From: Argyresthia goedartella
Taxonomy: Eukaryota > Arthropoda > Insecta > Lepidoptera > Argyresthiidae
Direction of reading: 5' to 3'
Length of the DNA stretch: 64,000 bases
Assembly: GCA_949825045.1 (NCBI GenBank)
Contig: OX463810.1
Coordinates: forward strand, 31,940,201-32,004,200
Positions within the stretch are counted from its first letter, which is position 1. The number at the start of each line of letters is the position of its first letter. The translations under genes and the position numbers were made by a program. A model generated the notes under the pieces. That model worked only from the letters and a program-made list of their open reading frames with translations, did not search any database and was not told the origin of the DNA. Positions 53,501-62,339 of the stretch are shown piece after piece.

Positions 53501-56081
53501 ATCCGTCGCCCTTGGAAAGGTGATGTCTAATGGTTGCTGTTAATAAGAAGGGACTCGCGACTATCCCAAAGGGAACTCTGCAGAATCGCAGATGGAGGAC
53601 ATTCTCTTCGGTAACTCCTTGCGCCACATCCTTGAGCCATAAGAACCGGGTCACGTCTCTATCTTCCTGCTGCAGTCCGACTTGTAGGAAAGCCTTTTCA
53701 ATATCGGCGGTGATACCTATCTTATTAAGCCTGAACTTCAAAAGTAGTGCGGTGAGGTCTTCGAGCATCAGAGGTCCTCTGTACATACATTCGTTAAGGC
53801 TTTTACTGTCTCTTAACTTGGCGGATGCATCGTACACGATTCGGCACTTCTTTCCGTCCTGCACGATGACGTGGTGTGGGAGGTAATGTACGGGTTTCTG
53901 ATCAGCTAAGTCTATATCTGAGGGTTCAACGACTTCTATAATGCCGGCGTGCAGTTGGCCTTTCAGAATCTCATTGTATTCCTTTTTCATGTCCGGTGTG
54001 AGCCTCTTTATCAGGCTTGACAGTCTGCCGTGTGCTAAGCCGTAGTTGGTAGGGAGGTCAGGTGGGTAGGAGATCCAGGGCCATTTCACCTGGTATCTGT
54101 TATCCTGGTATTGAACAGTCTTGTTGAAATGACGAACTGCTTCTTCTTCCCTCGTTACCTTCGGAGAGTCACTGATCCCTATGCTTTCTAGGGCCCACAG
54201 AAATTTGATATCTGTCCCTTGCAAAGGTAAGTCGGGTTCCGTTAGATATGATCCTTCTTGGCACCGACAGTAGGTGACCACTGACAGAATGTCGCCTTTC
54301 TGCTCTAAGTTTTTACCTGTGATCATCCATCCAAAGTCTGTGTCCACTAGGTATAGGTTATTTCTAAGTTGTTTCATTCCATTTCTGAAAAACGAAAAGT
54401 AATAGTCATTGCCAATCAACAGCTGAATGCCTTCTCCTGCTGAACCATCGTCTGCTACGACATCCACTCCGTTTATGCTCCGAGGCAATATAACATTGCC
54501 CGCAATATGGGGTACTACGCTGACTTGGATTGTTTTGGTAATACCTCTTCTCGTCTCAATTTCCAGTGTGGCAGACGGGCTAGATATCTCTATGGGGTTA
54601 TTGGCGCCAAACACGTAGATCATCAAAAGGTCTTCTCTTACCAGTTCCAGTCCTGTATCTCTGGCCAATTGCTCTGTTATATAGCTGCGCTGGCTACCGC
54701 TGTCCAGCAGAACTCGGCACCGCCTGTTCTTGCTCTTTCCTAGACGTCCCGCCATTACCACCGCGGTCTGCAAATAAGAGTTATGATCGATTTCTTCGTC
54801 TTGATCTCTTAAAGAACTAAATGTCGCTACTGTTTTACCTGGCTCGCGTGTGGGGCATAGCGCCTGATTGTGTTTCCCTTTGCAGTAGTAACATGGTTTT
54901 TTATACGTGCATGCCGCTAGTCCGTGTCCTTCTTTAAAGCAGAGGTAGCATTTTCTGCCTAGCTTCTTTTTCCTTTCCACAACCCCCTTGACAGTGAGAC
55001 ACCTGGCGTTGTAGTGGTCCCCATCACAGAAAATGCATGCCACCTTAGGGCGTTTCGCTCCCTTCCTAATGGCATACTCTGTCTTCCTCTTTCCGTGAAA
55101 TACTGTCGTAGAGGTGGGTTTTGGTGGTGTGGATTCTTGAGCTCTTCCTGGCCTCTCTCTTCCCCGCTGGGCTCTTACACGATGGACTGCAACGTGTAAT
55201 GCCCCCGTAGATATCTCTTTAGAGGTTGACGGTGTCGATTGGCTCGTCTCACCCGCGGTGCTCTCCATTGCTGTTATCACACGCTGCAGGCCCTCACGGA
55301 TCTTCTCGACACTGTCTGTGCACGACAGGAGATGCAGTTCGTACACAACCTTATCTGGGAACTTGGAGAGAATGGCGGAACGAAGATGGTTCCCATTTGT
55401 TTCTTCTCCAAGGGCTCGTAGTGTTCTCAGATGCCTCTCGATCGTGTTAAGATTGTTTCTACAATCCGTCCTGTCGTGCTGCGCTTTCTGAAGATTGTGA
55501 ATAGCGTCATAGTGGGCGTCTAGCACCTTTTGACTGCTCCCATACCGCTCCTTCAGAATATCCAATGCCACCACATAATTCACGCTTGTGACACTCAGTC
55601 CCTCGACTGCACGTAGGGCTTCTCCCTCCAGACATCCTAGTAGGTACGCTAGCTTGTCCACTCCTGGCAAGGGTCTGGAGTCGATGTTGGTCTCGAATCT
55701 GTCCCAGAACTCGGACCACCGCAGGATTTCGCCACCGAATTTTGGCAAGGTGAGTTTGGGCAGCTTAGCCGTGTTCTCCCTTTCCTTTGCTTTGCTGGTT
55801 TCTGCCCTGCTACCCTCCTGCAACGCCTTAAGGCCTGCCAAGACTTCTTCTGCCCTTAGTTGCGTCTCGGTGCACCTTTCGATGTCCTCCGTGGCCGGGT
55901 TGATGTTATTTGCAACATACCTGTGTACTTCTTCTGATAGTGTGGCAATGTACCGTTCAATTACATTGCACTTCCTTGCCAATTCATCCATAGTGATCCT
56001 CTCCAACTCTGAGGTCTGCTCGATGACGCTCACTAGCTTCTCGTGTATGAGCTTCAGCCGGAGCAATCTGGGGTCCGCCAT
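50574..56081 (-). CDS. BEL-2 gag-pol polyprotein (1,835 aa, intact)
   Basis: From the ATG at 56081 (MADPRLLRLKLIHEKL). Order: gag with a coiled start and DUF1759-like region (WSEFWDRFETNID, LAYLLGCLEGEALRAV); three knuckles (CIFCDGDHYNARC, CYLCFKEGHGLAAC, CYYCKGKHNQALC); DUF1758-type protease (VLLDSGSQRSYI); RT (IVYDASAKLRDSKSLNEC, ADIEKAFLQVGLQ, TYVDNLVTG); RNase H (HCFTDASKKAFAAVVY, LWSDSEIVLYWM); integrase (H-H-C-C at THETHYHVGAPHTL to CQKCVKH; GIDYFGP, LSDNALQF, WHGAFYERLIG); DUF5641. The RT box is YVDN, not YVDD. A repeated Glu/Thr/Asn stretch lies between RNase H and integrase. No env. An ATG 25 codons upstream is also open. Confidence 0.95.
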   Translation of the reverse strand: MADPRLLRLKLIHEKLVSVIEQTSELERITMDELARKCNVIERYIATLSEEVHRYVANNINPATEDIERCTETQLRAEEVLAGLKALQEGSRAETSKAKERENTAKLPKLTLPKFGGEILRWSEFWDRFETNIDSRPLPGVDKLAYLLGCLEGEALRAVEGLSVTSVNYVVALDILKERYGSSQKVLDAHYDAIHNLQKAQHDRTDCRNNLNTIERHLRTLRALGEETNGNHLRSAILSKFPDKVVYELHLLSCTDSVEKIREGLQRVITAMESTAGETSQSTPSTSKEISTGALHVAVHRVRAQRGRERPGRAQESTPPKPTSTTVFHGKRKTEYAIRKGAKRPKVACIFCDGDHYNARCLTVKGVVERKKKLGRKCYLCFKEGHGLAACTYKKPCYYCKGKHNQALCPTREPGKTVATFSSLRDQDEEIDHNSYLQTAVVMAGRLGKSKNRRCRVLLDSGSQRSYITEQLARDTGLELVREDLLMIYVFGANNPIEISSPSATLEIETRRGITKTIQVSVVPHIAGNVILPRSINGVDVVADDGSAGEGIQLLIGNDYYFSFFRNGMKQLRNNLYLVDTDFGWMITGKNLEQKGDILSVVTYCRCQEGSYLTEPDLPLQGTDIKFLWALESIGISDSPKVTREEEAVRHFNKTVQYQDNRYQVKWPWISYPPDLPTNYGLAHGRLSSLIKRLTPDMKKEYNEILKGQLHAGIIEVVEPSDIDLADQKPVHYLPHHVIVQDGKKCRIVYDASAKLRDSKSLNECMYRGPLMLEDLTALLLKFRLNKIGITADIEKAFLQVGLQQEDRDVTRFLWLKDVAQGVTEENVLHLRFCRVPFGIVASPFLLTATIRHHLSKGDGSLVTEIVEKTYVDNLVTGSDNTQRARDLVNRARSAFSELSMNIRDWTSNDHQLMKHIPKQYRAKDLKQAKVLGLTWHIEEDSLTLKLDEKLFKNNSASKREVLRTLASVYDPCGFAAPLALPAKSLLQELWKRKIKWDCPLPEDLEDEWNEARSSLETAKEIEVPRYVGNTSKDFAECELHCFTDASKKAFAAVVYLRIVYKNGTDPKIVFIMAKSRITPIAHKEDLKIPKLELLGFIIGKRLLTYVKETLGLEFSRLCLWSDSEIVLYWMKSEKLLPPFVSRRINEVNQVKEIEPRYVDTESNPADLATRPELWHMKKELWTNGPQFLLLGEEDWPSLQEHGQATLFTALEQGIEDTDMEDRPETENQLPGLPEPMDIETNESTKNFTEEIIETNESTETERNLTEEIIEANDSTGNEKDLTAEIVELQRLHFPEETAGKKTSLTRNLGLFTDTEGLLRCKGRIMNTACPYDTIHPIIIPKDSEFTDKLIRDTHETHYHVGAPHTLSIIRQKYWIPHGKAKVQRVIKKCQKCVKHGGGPYKLPPTPALPPERANYSAPFTYTGIDYFGPMFINDNGQTQKRWICIYTCLAVRAVHLESVRDLTAEECLLAMRRFISTRGRPELVLSDNALQFKLTAEVMAETRFSGERIRWKFIPQLSPWHGAFYERLIGIVKNCLKRTIGKQLLTDTQLNTIIKEVEAVTNTRPLICVGADIEYVLKPSDFLTLGKCIAIEPSIQGQNPGGTVTKENLILGWKKGLRMLEEFKRMFHSQYLCSLRERYRHSPKEPRVTAKQDPRVGDVVQLKGDSKNRENWQVGKISSLVTGADGEHRVAKVDVNGKEFIRSVGHLYPLEVEEDAPQSTTVEPPMRDSFEQEIEIRNPARNCEKTTQEDVITPCEMFPTETVSEVSRTTNEETRTEGTGDAEDHFAQGVTGVEAGSEEPRSVRTGERAKRLAAIRAREKIASWTDQLTALLLM

Positions 56082-56156
56082 CTTGCACCTGTAATCATGA
56101 GCGCGTGACGTATTGTAAATTCCCTTTCGTCTAAGACATGGTTCGTTTGAGAACAA

Positions 56157-57580
56157 TACGGCAATGCGTTCTTCTAAGTATTGCTCCTACTATGTATTCC
56201 TTCTGTCAGGCCGTAATACTTTGCACATGTGTGTCCAACTGTATTGTGCTCCTGCGCATGGGCTTGTACAGCATGGGCTATCACCCTAACGTTTCCGTTT
56301 TACGCTGTACCAACGGCAGGGTGCCACCATACATGGTGATGATAAATCTCAATCCTTTCCTCGCTTCGCTTTCGTAAGCCCCAAAGAGGGCGAAGCAACA
56401 AAAGATGCCGGTATCCGGCCACGAGATTGTGGTTATCTTATTTGCACTCACCTTGATTTTGTCGTGTCTCGCGTACTGCCCAAGTTGCATCACTTGAATG
56501 TGGTTGCTGCGCACCCACTGTTTCTTTATCGCACTGCTTGTAATGAAAACAAAACAAACCTTCACTGCGCTCAGCACACTATTGTGAAAAAACGAACGGC
56601 GAACAGAAATTAAAGTTGACACAACGCGGAGGTATGGCTAAGTTCTACTGCAGTAGTATATTCAATAACTTCGTAATTTGGTCGCATAAGCTTCGTCTAC
56701 TTGTCTATGCTATACGAGCAAGTTGATTGTTTGTTTACGGGGAATCACTCACACAAGTTGATTGTAAGTGTACGGGGACTGATACAATGTTGAAAAAATA
56801 AACTGTATGTTACATCATTTTTAAGGCGCCACTCTTAGATACGAAATTACGGCAGAATTTAAAATGTTTACGGTAGGTGGTAGATATGTTCAAATTACGG
56901 TAGGTTTACCGTAATTACGGCGTCATTGGAGACATTGCTGCGCTGTGCCAATTTGATCTGTTGTTTCGATCGATCGATCGATAAATTTATTTATTTCGGT
57001 CAGCATTCAGGTTGTTACATTCTATGGGCGCCCGGGCGTTTTAATTTTCCTTGGAACGCACCCATGCGAATGAGCTAAACTCGTGCAAAAAGTTTTATTC
57101 TAAAACGTCAAACATTGTCGACATGAACCACCGAACCGATCAAAACAAAACCAACCTTTGTTTGTTTGTGTTACCGGAACGCTTCCTGCTGTAATGCTAT
57201 AAAATACCAAAACAACTCTCTCATTTACATTAGTGCCCTATTAAAAATGAATAATAACTAACTAAACAAGTCAAACAAAACATTTTCCTCGTTTGGTAGG
57301 TCAATATAGCTAAAAAAAAATAAAAATAATACAACTTACCAAGATAAGTTTTAATTCATTCTATTCTTGCTTGTGAGTCCACACTAGGATTCCTAGGCTA
57401 TGGACTCATATCTACTTCTACTTCAAATAAACAAGACATCATAATGTAAATTTGATTTATTTCTAGCTTAGATTTCTAGACCTGTTTCTAGGTCTCGAAT
57501 GAAATTCTGATCATCTATACATGGAAACAAACAGTACAAATAGTGAACTCAGTGCCAACAGTTCTTTTTCACCATTTAAC
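56157..57580. other. BEL-2 leader, non-coding part
   Basis: No convincing ORF. Contains a GATC-rich word (CGATCGATCGATCGAT near 56969), an ACGGTAGG/TTACGGTA inverted cluster (56850-56930), and AT-rich tracts. It may include an old small insertion, but no boundary could be set. Confidence 0.45.
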
Positions 57581-57584
57581 CCTT

Positions 57585-58108
57585 GAGTTTCTCGGTCTCC
57601 ACCTATCTTAGAGTTTCTAGGTCTCCGCCACATCTTCGAGTTTCTAGGTCTCCACCACATCTTCGAGTTTCTAGGTCTCCACCACATGAGTTTCTCGAAC
57701 TCCATCATATTAGTTTCTAGGTCTCCGCCACATGAGTTTCTAGATCTCCATCACATGAGTTTCTCGATCTCCATCACATGAGTTTCTCGGTCTCCACCAC
57801 ATGAGTTTCTAGGTCTCCACCACATGAGTTTCTCGATCTCCATCACATGAGTTTCTCGGTCTCCACCACATGAGTTTCTAGGTCTCCACCACATGAGTTT
57901 CTCGATCTCCATCACATGAGTTTCTCGGTCTCCACCACATGAGTTTCTAGGTCTCCACCACATGAGTTTCTCGATCTCCATCACATGAGTTTCTCGGTCT
58001 CCACCACATGAGTTTCTCGGTCTCCACCACATGAGTTTCTAGGTCTCCACCACATGAGTTTCTCGGTCTCCACCACATGAGTTTCTAGGTCTCCACCACA
58101 TCAGTTTC
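57585..58108. repeat. 23-bp minisatellite in the BEL-2 leader
   Basis: About 16 head-to-tail units of a 23-bp motif CACATGAGTTTCTCGGTCTCC plus AC lie at 57735-58108, preceded by about six diverged 23-27-bp units. Three unit variants (CTCGGTCTCCAC, CTAGGTCTCCAC, CTCGATCTCCAT) alternate in a fixed order, giving a 69-bp higher-order repeat. Because 23 is not a multiple of 3, a 69-bp set reads open in one frame on the minus strand, but I do not think it is a gene. Confidence 0.95.
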
Positions 58109-58267
58109 TGTCCTGAAAGAGAGACTAGTTTAGTATACCACTAACATTGTTTACTTCTGCTATGACTTATCCTTCTAAGGAGCCTCCCGAGCGGAGGGAA
58201 ATGGTTTTATCTTCTTTCTCATGCTTCGCTATTCTTAAAAAATCAGATCCCAGCATCTCCACCATTT

Positions 58268-58621
58268 TGTCGCCGCGTTATTCTGAATACTACTGCGTTC
58301 AGTGTATCTTTCTTATGCACCTAGGTAACAGAAGGGGACAAGCATGAATGACCTGCTTGACCTGCCTGAGTGTTCAACGCCACGACAAGACATTAAGGTT
58401 ATGTTCTATGTAGCAGATGACGACGAGAGATGAACTGACATTTCTACCGGCAGCATCAGACATTGTCTGACCTACGTTTGTTCTACTTCTATTTGGAGAT
58501 GTTCTGTTCTCCTTACGAGCCTCCCAAACACCCCTTACAGCTCGCCCATGCTTCAAAGCTTTATGAGTGACAAGAAAACATGCTTACCGGTTTTATTGAA
58601 GGATCGCGTTCTGTCGCGACA
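58268..58621 (-). repeat. 5' LTR of BEL-2 with a 282-bp internal deletion
   Basis: Matches 49914-50205 and then 50482-50549. The missing segment would include part of the promoter side of the LTR, so transcription may be weakened. The deletion is in the upstream LTR only. Confidence 0.92.
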
Positions 58622-58929
58622 GTGGGTGATGCGCGTTCGAGTCGGCCCCAACGATGAGCTGGAGGCCCGACTTCTCGCAGTGGTCCACCAGCCGGCACAG
58701 GTCGTGTGGAGGCGGGTTGTCCTCCGCAGGCATGTAGGCGGAGGCCACCACGAGCTCGCGGCACCTAGCTGTGTCGGGCAGTTGCAGCCTTATGGCACAC
58801 AGGTCCCTGGAACAGAACTCTGTTAATGGCTGTGCTGGGATGTTGTTAGTAGTTATGATGCACGTTCTAGGGTTATCGTGATCAGTTGTACCGAAAAGCT
58901 TACCTCTCAAATTGGCGAGCCCTCGAATG

Positions 58930-60621
58930 CTACCGCGGTTGATCCACGGCTCCTGGATCAGAGCCACGGCAGTGCTGTTTGCCCCCAACCAGCGTCTTAA
59001 CTGGGCCGTTGCAGTTTGGCTGTGTTGGAGGTTGGCTTGGAGGATTTAACAATCGCGGGAGAGGGACGCCATTTTTGGTCAACCCCTCCTCCACCTCCAA
59101 GACGAGTTCCTCCTCCAGCCGCATGGACAGCTCCTCGCCCTCAGAGGGCACCACTGCTGGTTCTGGCTCATCGCCTTCACCAAGCAGCATGGCCTCCCAG
59201 TGCGCGTGCTCGTCCTGCGGTTGAGCAGCAGAACTTTCCCCGACTGCATCGGGGCCTGTTTGCTGCCGCTCTGGAGTGGAACTCTGGGGCTTGGCTGTTC
59301 TTGAAGAAACCCCAGTGATGACCAGCTTAGAGCTGGTCTGCGCTACCACCGGTGGTTCCTTCACAAATTTCCCACCGGGTCCCTGAAATTTGAGGTAGAC
59401 CGAACCACTACCAAAAAGGAGCTGTCTGCCCCTTCCCAGCAGGGTCGGCACCACATCTTCAGGGACGTCTGTGATGAGAAACAGGTTGTCCTGCTGCTCA
59501 TCCACTTTCTGGAGGAGCCATCGGTCAACCTGTGCCCACTTGTTCATAAAGTGGAGGACTACGCCGACGTCGGGCGCAGACTTCCACTTGCCTCGTTCGT
59601 TGGGTATGAGCACCCCACATCGAACCCTGCGGACCATCTCCGATTGGCGTTTCACCACCAACTGTACGTTGGATGGTGTAGACACACCGGAGACACACTC
59701 CCGCAGCCAGTTCAGGGAGTACTCGTCCTCCACGAACAGTTTAAGGTGGCCGTCCTCGTAACGAGGCTTGCCACCGAATTTGGGGTTTTCCTTGCTCGGA
59801 TCCGCCAACGCTTCCCTCAAGATTTTGTCATCAATCTCGTTGAGGATGAGCGTTGACAGATCCTGTGAAATATGACCAGTAGCGACGTCAGTTACGGCGA
59901 TGTACTGGTCAGATTTCACCTTCTGAGCATAGGTGACCCCAGCTCTGCGCGCTTCCGTGCACTGCTTTTTAGGCTCCACTCGAGGAGAAATACTATCCTC
60001 TAGTCGAGCCCTCTTAGCAGCCGCGCGCTCGTTTTTGCCGGATCTCTTGGCAGATTTCAACTTCTTGTTAGAAGTTGGACCACCAGAGAACGCTACGGTA
60101 GGTTTAGCCCCGTTTGAGTCTAGGGTTGCCCCTTTGACACCACGGGAGCCGGTCACCTTACCCGCAGCTCCAGCTGTATTAACAGCGGGACCGCCATCGG
60201 TCGTCACCGTGGCAGATGGAACCCCATCTACGCCGGCAGCGGCCGATGTGGCAGCCAAACGCTGTTTTTTCTTCCACCGACGATTCGCCTTACGCCCTGG
60301 TCCGGTTTGCACCGTATCTGGACGTTTAGTCGATGGGCCCTTCCCTTGCAAAGATTGCTTGGGTGGTTTACCCTTTCGACCAACCGTCGTCCAGGCGCTG
60401 GCGAAATGCTCGGCGATGTTTGTCGAATGGCTCCGCGCACCGGGTTGCCCCGTGGCCCTGCCTCTCGACTCACTTTCGGGCTTTTTGCAGCTAACCTCCA
60501 CAGTGAAATCACTACCGGTTTGCACCGGTAGGTCACTGATGGTGGCAGTGCGCCCAGTTGAGGCTTGAGGATCTGCCGAGGCAGATTCTCGCACCTGTTT
60601 GGAGACGCTTGCGGTTTTCAC
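58930..60621 (-). CDS. LINE-2 ORF1 protein (563 aa)
   Basis: Probably the RNA-binding partner of ORF2. The N-terminal half is basic and low complexity (Lys, Ser, Gly, Ala). The central region (about 260-430: RRVRCGVLIPNERGKWKS, LHFMNKWAQVDRWLL, LFGSGSVYLKFQGPGG) resembles DUF4780, seen in insect retroelement ORF1 proteins. The C-terminal part is acidic. No CCHC zinc knuckle is present, unlike the Jockey-type ORF1 in this window. It overlaps the start of ORF2. The given start may not be the true one; the frame is open to at least 60621. Confidence 0.8.
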   Translation of the reverse strand: MKTASVSKQVRESASADPQASTGRTATISDLPVQTGSDFTVEVSCKKPESESRGRATGQPGARSHSTNIAEHFASAWTTVGRKGKPPKQSLQGKGPSTKRPDTVQTGPGRKANRRWKKKQRLAATSAAAGVDGVPSATVTTDGGPAVNTAGAAGKVTGSRGVKGATLDSNGAKPTVAFSGGPTSNKKLKSAKRSGKNERAAAKRARLEDSISPRVEPKKQCTEARRAGVTYAQKVKSDQYIAVTDVATGHISQDLSTLILNEIDDKILREALADPSKENPKFGGKPRYEDGHLKLFVEDEYSLNWLRECVSGVSTPSNVQLVVKRQSEMVRRVRCGVLIPNERGKWKSAPDVGVVLHFMNKWAQVDRWLLQKVDEQQDNLFLITDVPEDVVPTLLGRGRQLLFGSGSVYLKFQGPGGKFVKEPPVVAQTSSKLVITGVSSRTAKPQSSTPERQQTGPDAVGESSAAQPQDEHAHWEAMLLGEGDEPEPAVVPSEGEELSMRLEEELVLEVEEGLTKNGVPLPRLLNPPSQPPTQPNCNGPVKTLVGGKQHCRGSDPGAVDQPR

Positions 60622-61358
60622 CGCTGGAAGCGTTCCAGAGGGTTTTTTGACCTGACACGATCCATGGCCAAATGTATAGAGATTCGTCTACTCGATTTCC
60701 CACCCTCCACGGAGCCCGCATAATTGGGAGCGCTTACTCGCTTGGAACAGCTTTCAGTCGCTAGGAGTACCGAGTAGATATAGGAGCATAGGGCTGGTAC
60801 TTGGCGCGACATCGGGAGCTCGCTTCTGTGGACGATGGGAACCAAGGTGTCAGCGACATGGTCCCACCGCCGTAGTCACCGAAGCTTACCCCGTCAGCAT
60901 GACCCATCCCTCCGCTATGACTGACGCCTTAGCGGACCCTACACCCCTAGCCGTGGCCCTCTGACGGGACACTTGGCCGTTACCCCAACCCGCGGCTACG
61001 GGCGAGGCTACCGTTTTGCCTGAAATCCAGGCCAAAGAGGGCGTGTTGCCTTACGAAGCTAAATCCACAGCAACGCTTGGCTCAACCCCCCAGGACCCCT
61101 TCATCCTGGCCTACGGTGGTCAACTGCGCAGACCACAAGACGCAGGTGAGTGTAGATAGTCTGCCGGGTACACCCACTTTAACCGACAGAACCGGAGCTA
61201 CTTTTAGCCATCGGCTAGTAAGAGGTCCGGGGACCAGTCACTAGCCGCTGTTACCAGGGTGCACCAGGAGGAAGCAGAAGTTATGCAGTCGGACGTATCC
61301 TTCTGCATCACTTCAGCACCCCCACACTAGGAGGTAGTCGCTCAGAACACCCTAGGTC
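60622..61358 (-). other. LINE-2 5' UTR
   Basis: A GC-rich stretch (about 57%) bounded by ORF1 and by the target duplicate. No ORF is clear. It should contain the LINE's internal promoter; no motif can be named. Confidence 0.6.
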
Positions 61359-61369
61359 GGTCGGGGCAG

Positions 61370-61870
61370 ACCCAGTCACTCTTTGAGGAGCTGATCACTC
61401 CACCTGTAGCTTCTGTCATCTCACCCATAGATCAAAATTCAACTGTGACAATTGATCTCACGTGTGATAGTCCTAATAGATCGCAATCAGTAACCACTAT
61501 GAGCTGTAGTAAAAATAAATTAAAGAAATATGTTAAATTGAATAATTATATAAAAAAAACACAAAAAATAGCTAATAGAAATAAAATATTATGTAAAAAT
61601 GTAAATTATAGCAAGGAACGTGTCGAATTAATTAACGAAATCGAAAATTTTAGATTATGTTTGGAAAAAACTACAGAAAAGTACGAATGTGACACACGGC
61701 GACTCCAGTCAGATATGCATATTTTAAACTCATCATTACAAAGTATTACACGTAAATATGAGTCAGCACAATACGAAATTAAGGAACATGTGACGGCTAT
61801 GAATAGTTTGTTGGAGACGTGTAAGTATAATTATGACACTCATATCTTTGACCGACAATCACATCTGTGA
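61370..61870 (+). pseudogene. Unidentified coiled-coil protein, second part
   Basis: Directly after the second GGTCGGGGCAG (61359-61369) the frame continues without break for 166 codons (TQSLFEELITPPVASV, then DLTCDSPNRSQ, KLKKYVKLNNYIKKTQK, then ELINEIENFRLCLEKTTEKY) to TGA at 61868-61870. Joined to 46271-46642 it gives a 290-residue protein with two coiled-coil regions and a Ser/Pro linker. No catalytic motif was seen. It may be a host gene exon or an ORF of another element. Confidence 0.65.
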
Positions 61871-62339
61871 TTGTAAACAAGCTCCAGCGGACTGTTCCGT
61901 GCCGACCGTGTGTCCAGTGTTTCCACTATAACAATTTCATTCCCCCACGTCTCAATTTAGATTTCCCCTTCTCCGGACTTTTTTCCCCTCAAAAGTTATT
62001 TAGCTCTAGTTTTTAGTTTTGACACCACACGCCACACCTAAAAAAAGGCCTATAACGTTTTTCTTGTATTGCTTGCTATATTAATATTATTTACACTAAA
62101 TACGTCAACAAAATCATCTGCAAAATTTGACGACTTTGCTATAGTATAGATAGCTGCACATCACTAGCTTTCAATTTTAATGTTGGTAACACTTGTTCTA
62201 TGGTCTATGTTGGTTGGTACGGTCTGTGGTACGGCGCTCGCTTCGCTCTTCGCCTTCGCTCCATTAATAGTTAAATACTTCAAGTAAACAAACAACTAGA
62301 AATATTAATTGTGACGGTACGGTTGTTTTAATGTGAAAA
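61871..62339. other. No gene recognised; 5' flank of the BED-hAT gene
   Basis: AT-rich except for GCGCTCGCTTCGCTCTTC at 62233. The terminal repeat of the hAT-type element should lie here; CATCACTAG near 62160 is a weak candidate only. Confidence 0.4.

Larger units (their letters stand above)
49914..58621 (-). mobile_element. BEL/Pao LTR retrotransposon (BEL-2) with intact polyprotein
   Basis: LTRs at 49914-50549 (636 bp) and 58268-58621 (354 bp, lacking about 282 bp found at 50206-50481) both start TGTCGCCGCG and end TCGCGACA. A 5-bp duplicate GTGGG lies at 49909-49913 and 58622-58626. Aligned LTR parts look identical. On the minus strand a primer-binding-like TGGTGGAGATGC follows the 5' LTR, then a 2.1-kb leader with a minisatellite, then one long ORF. 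It is inserted in the endonuclease of LINE-2. Confidence 0.95.
46733..59045 (-). pseudogene. LINE-2 ORF2 (endonuclease, RT, RNase H), split by BEL-2
   Basis: The N-terminal piece (59045 to 58627) reads QANLQHSQTATAQLRRW, ALIQEPWINRGSI, IVGADSNAHHP; after removing BEL-2 it joins in frame to LWGMPDMNSRGKTLVEYL at 49913. Downstream: SCSDHRWIRF (end of endonuclease), RT (FIDIEGAFDKT, GCPQGGVLSPLLWN, GYADDLVIL), RNase H (IFTDGSKTEAG, QAECMGI, ILSDSMAVLQAL, IKGHNGSRGNDAADELA) and a Cys-rich end (SPLCRACLEAEETAAHVLMEC). No stop was seen in the 1,077-codon piece. A TAA precedes the endonuclease start in frame, so the start codon or coupling to ORF1 is unclear. Confidence 0.92.
46643..61358 (-). mobile_element. 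Full-length I/LOA-like LINE (LINE-2, about 6.0 kb), interrupted by BEL-2
   Basis: An 11-bp target duplication GGTCGGGGCAG flanks it at 46632-46642 and 61359-61369. Removing the BEL-2 insertion leaves about 6.0 kb: a GC-rich 5' UTR (61358-60622), ORF1, ORF2 and a 3' end with a TTGACAA-type repeat tail at 46643-46670. ORF2 carries APE endonuclease, RT and RNase H, as in I-group and LOA-type LINEs. Apart from the BEL insertion the frames look open. Confidence 0.9.

Noticed and set aside
56960..57000. GATC repeat as a bacterial-type or regulatory array
   Set aside because: Only about four units of a tetranucleotide; ordinary microsatellite.
57751..58032. 93-residue minus-strand frame of repeated RPRNS/GGDRET/MEIEKLM units
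   Set aside because: It is a by-product of the 23-bp minisatellite: three units make 69 bp, so one frame stays open. No start context or domain supports a gene.
57585..58108. Possible CRISPR array
   Set aside because: Units are contiguous with no spacers and lie in a retrotransposon leader of a eukaryote.
59933..60568. 211-residue plus-strand frame
   Set aside because: Antisense shadow of the GC-rich LINE-2 ORF1; no domain recognised.
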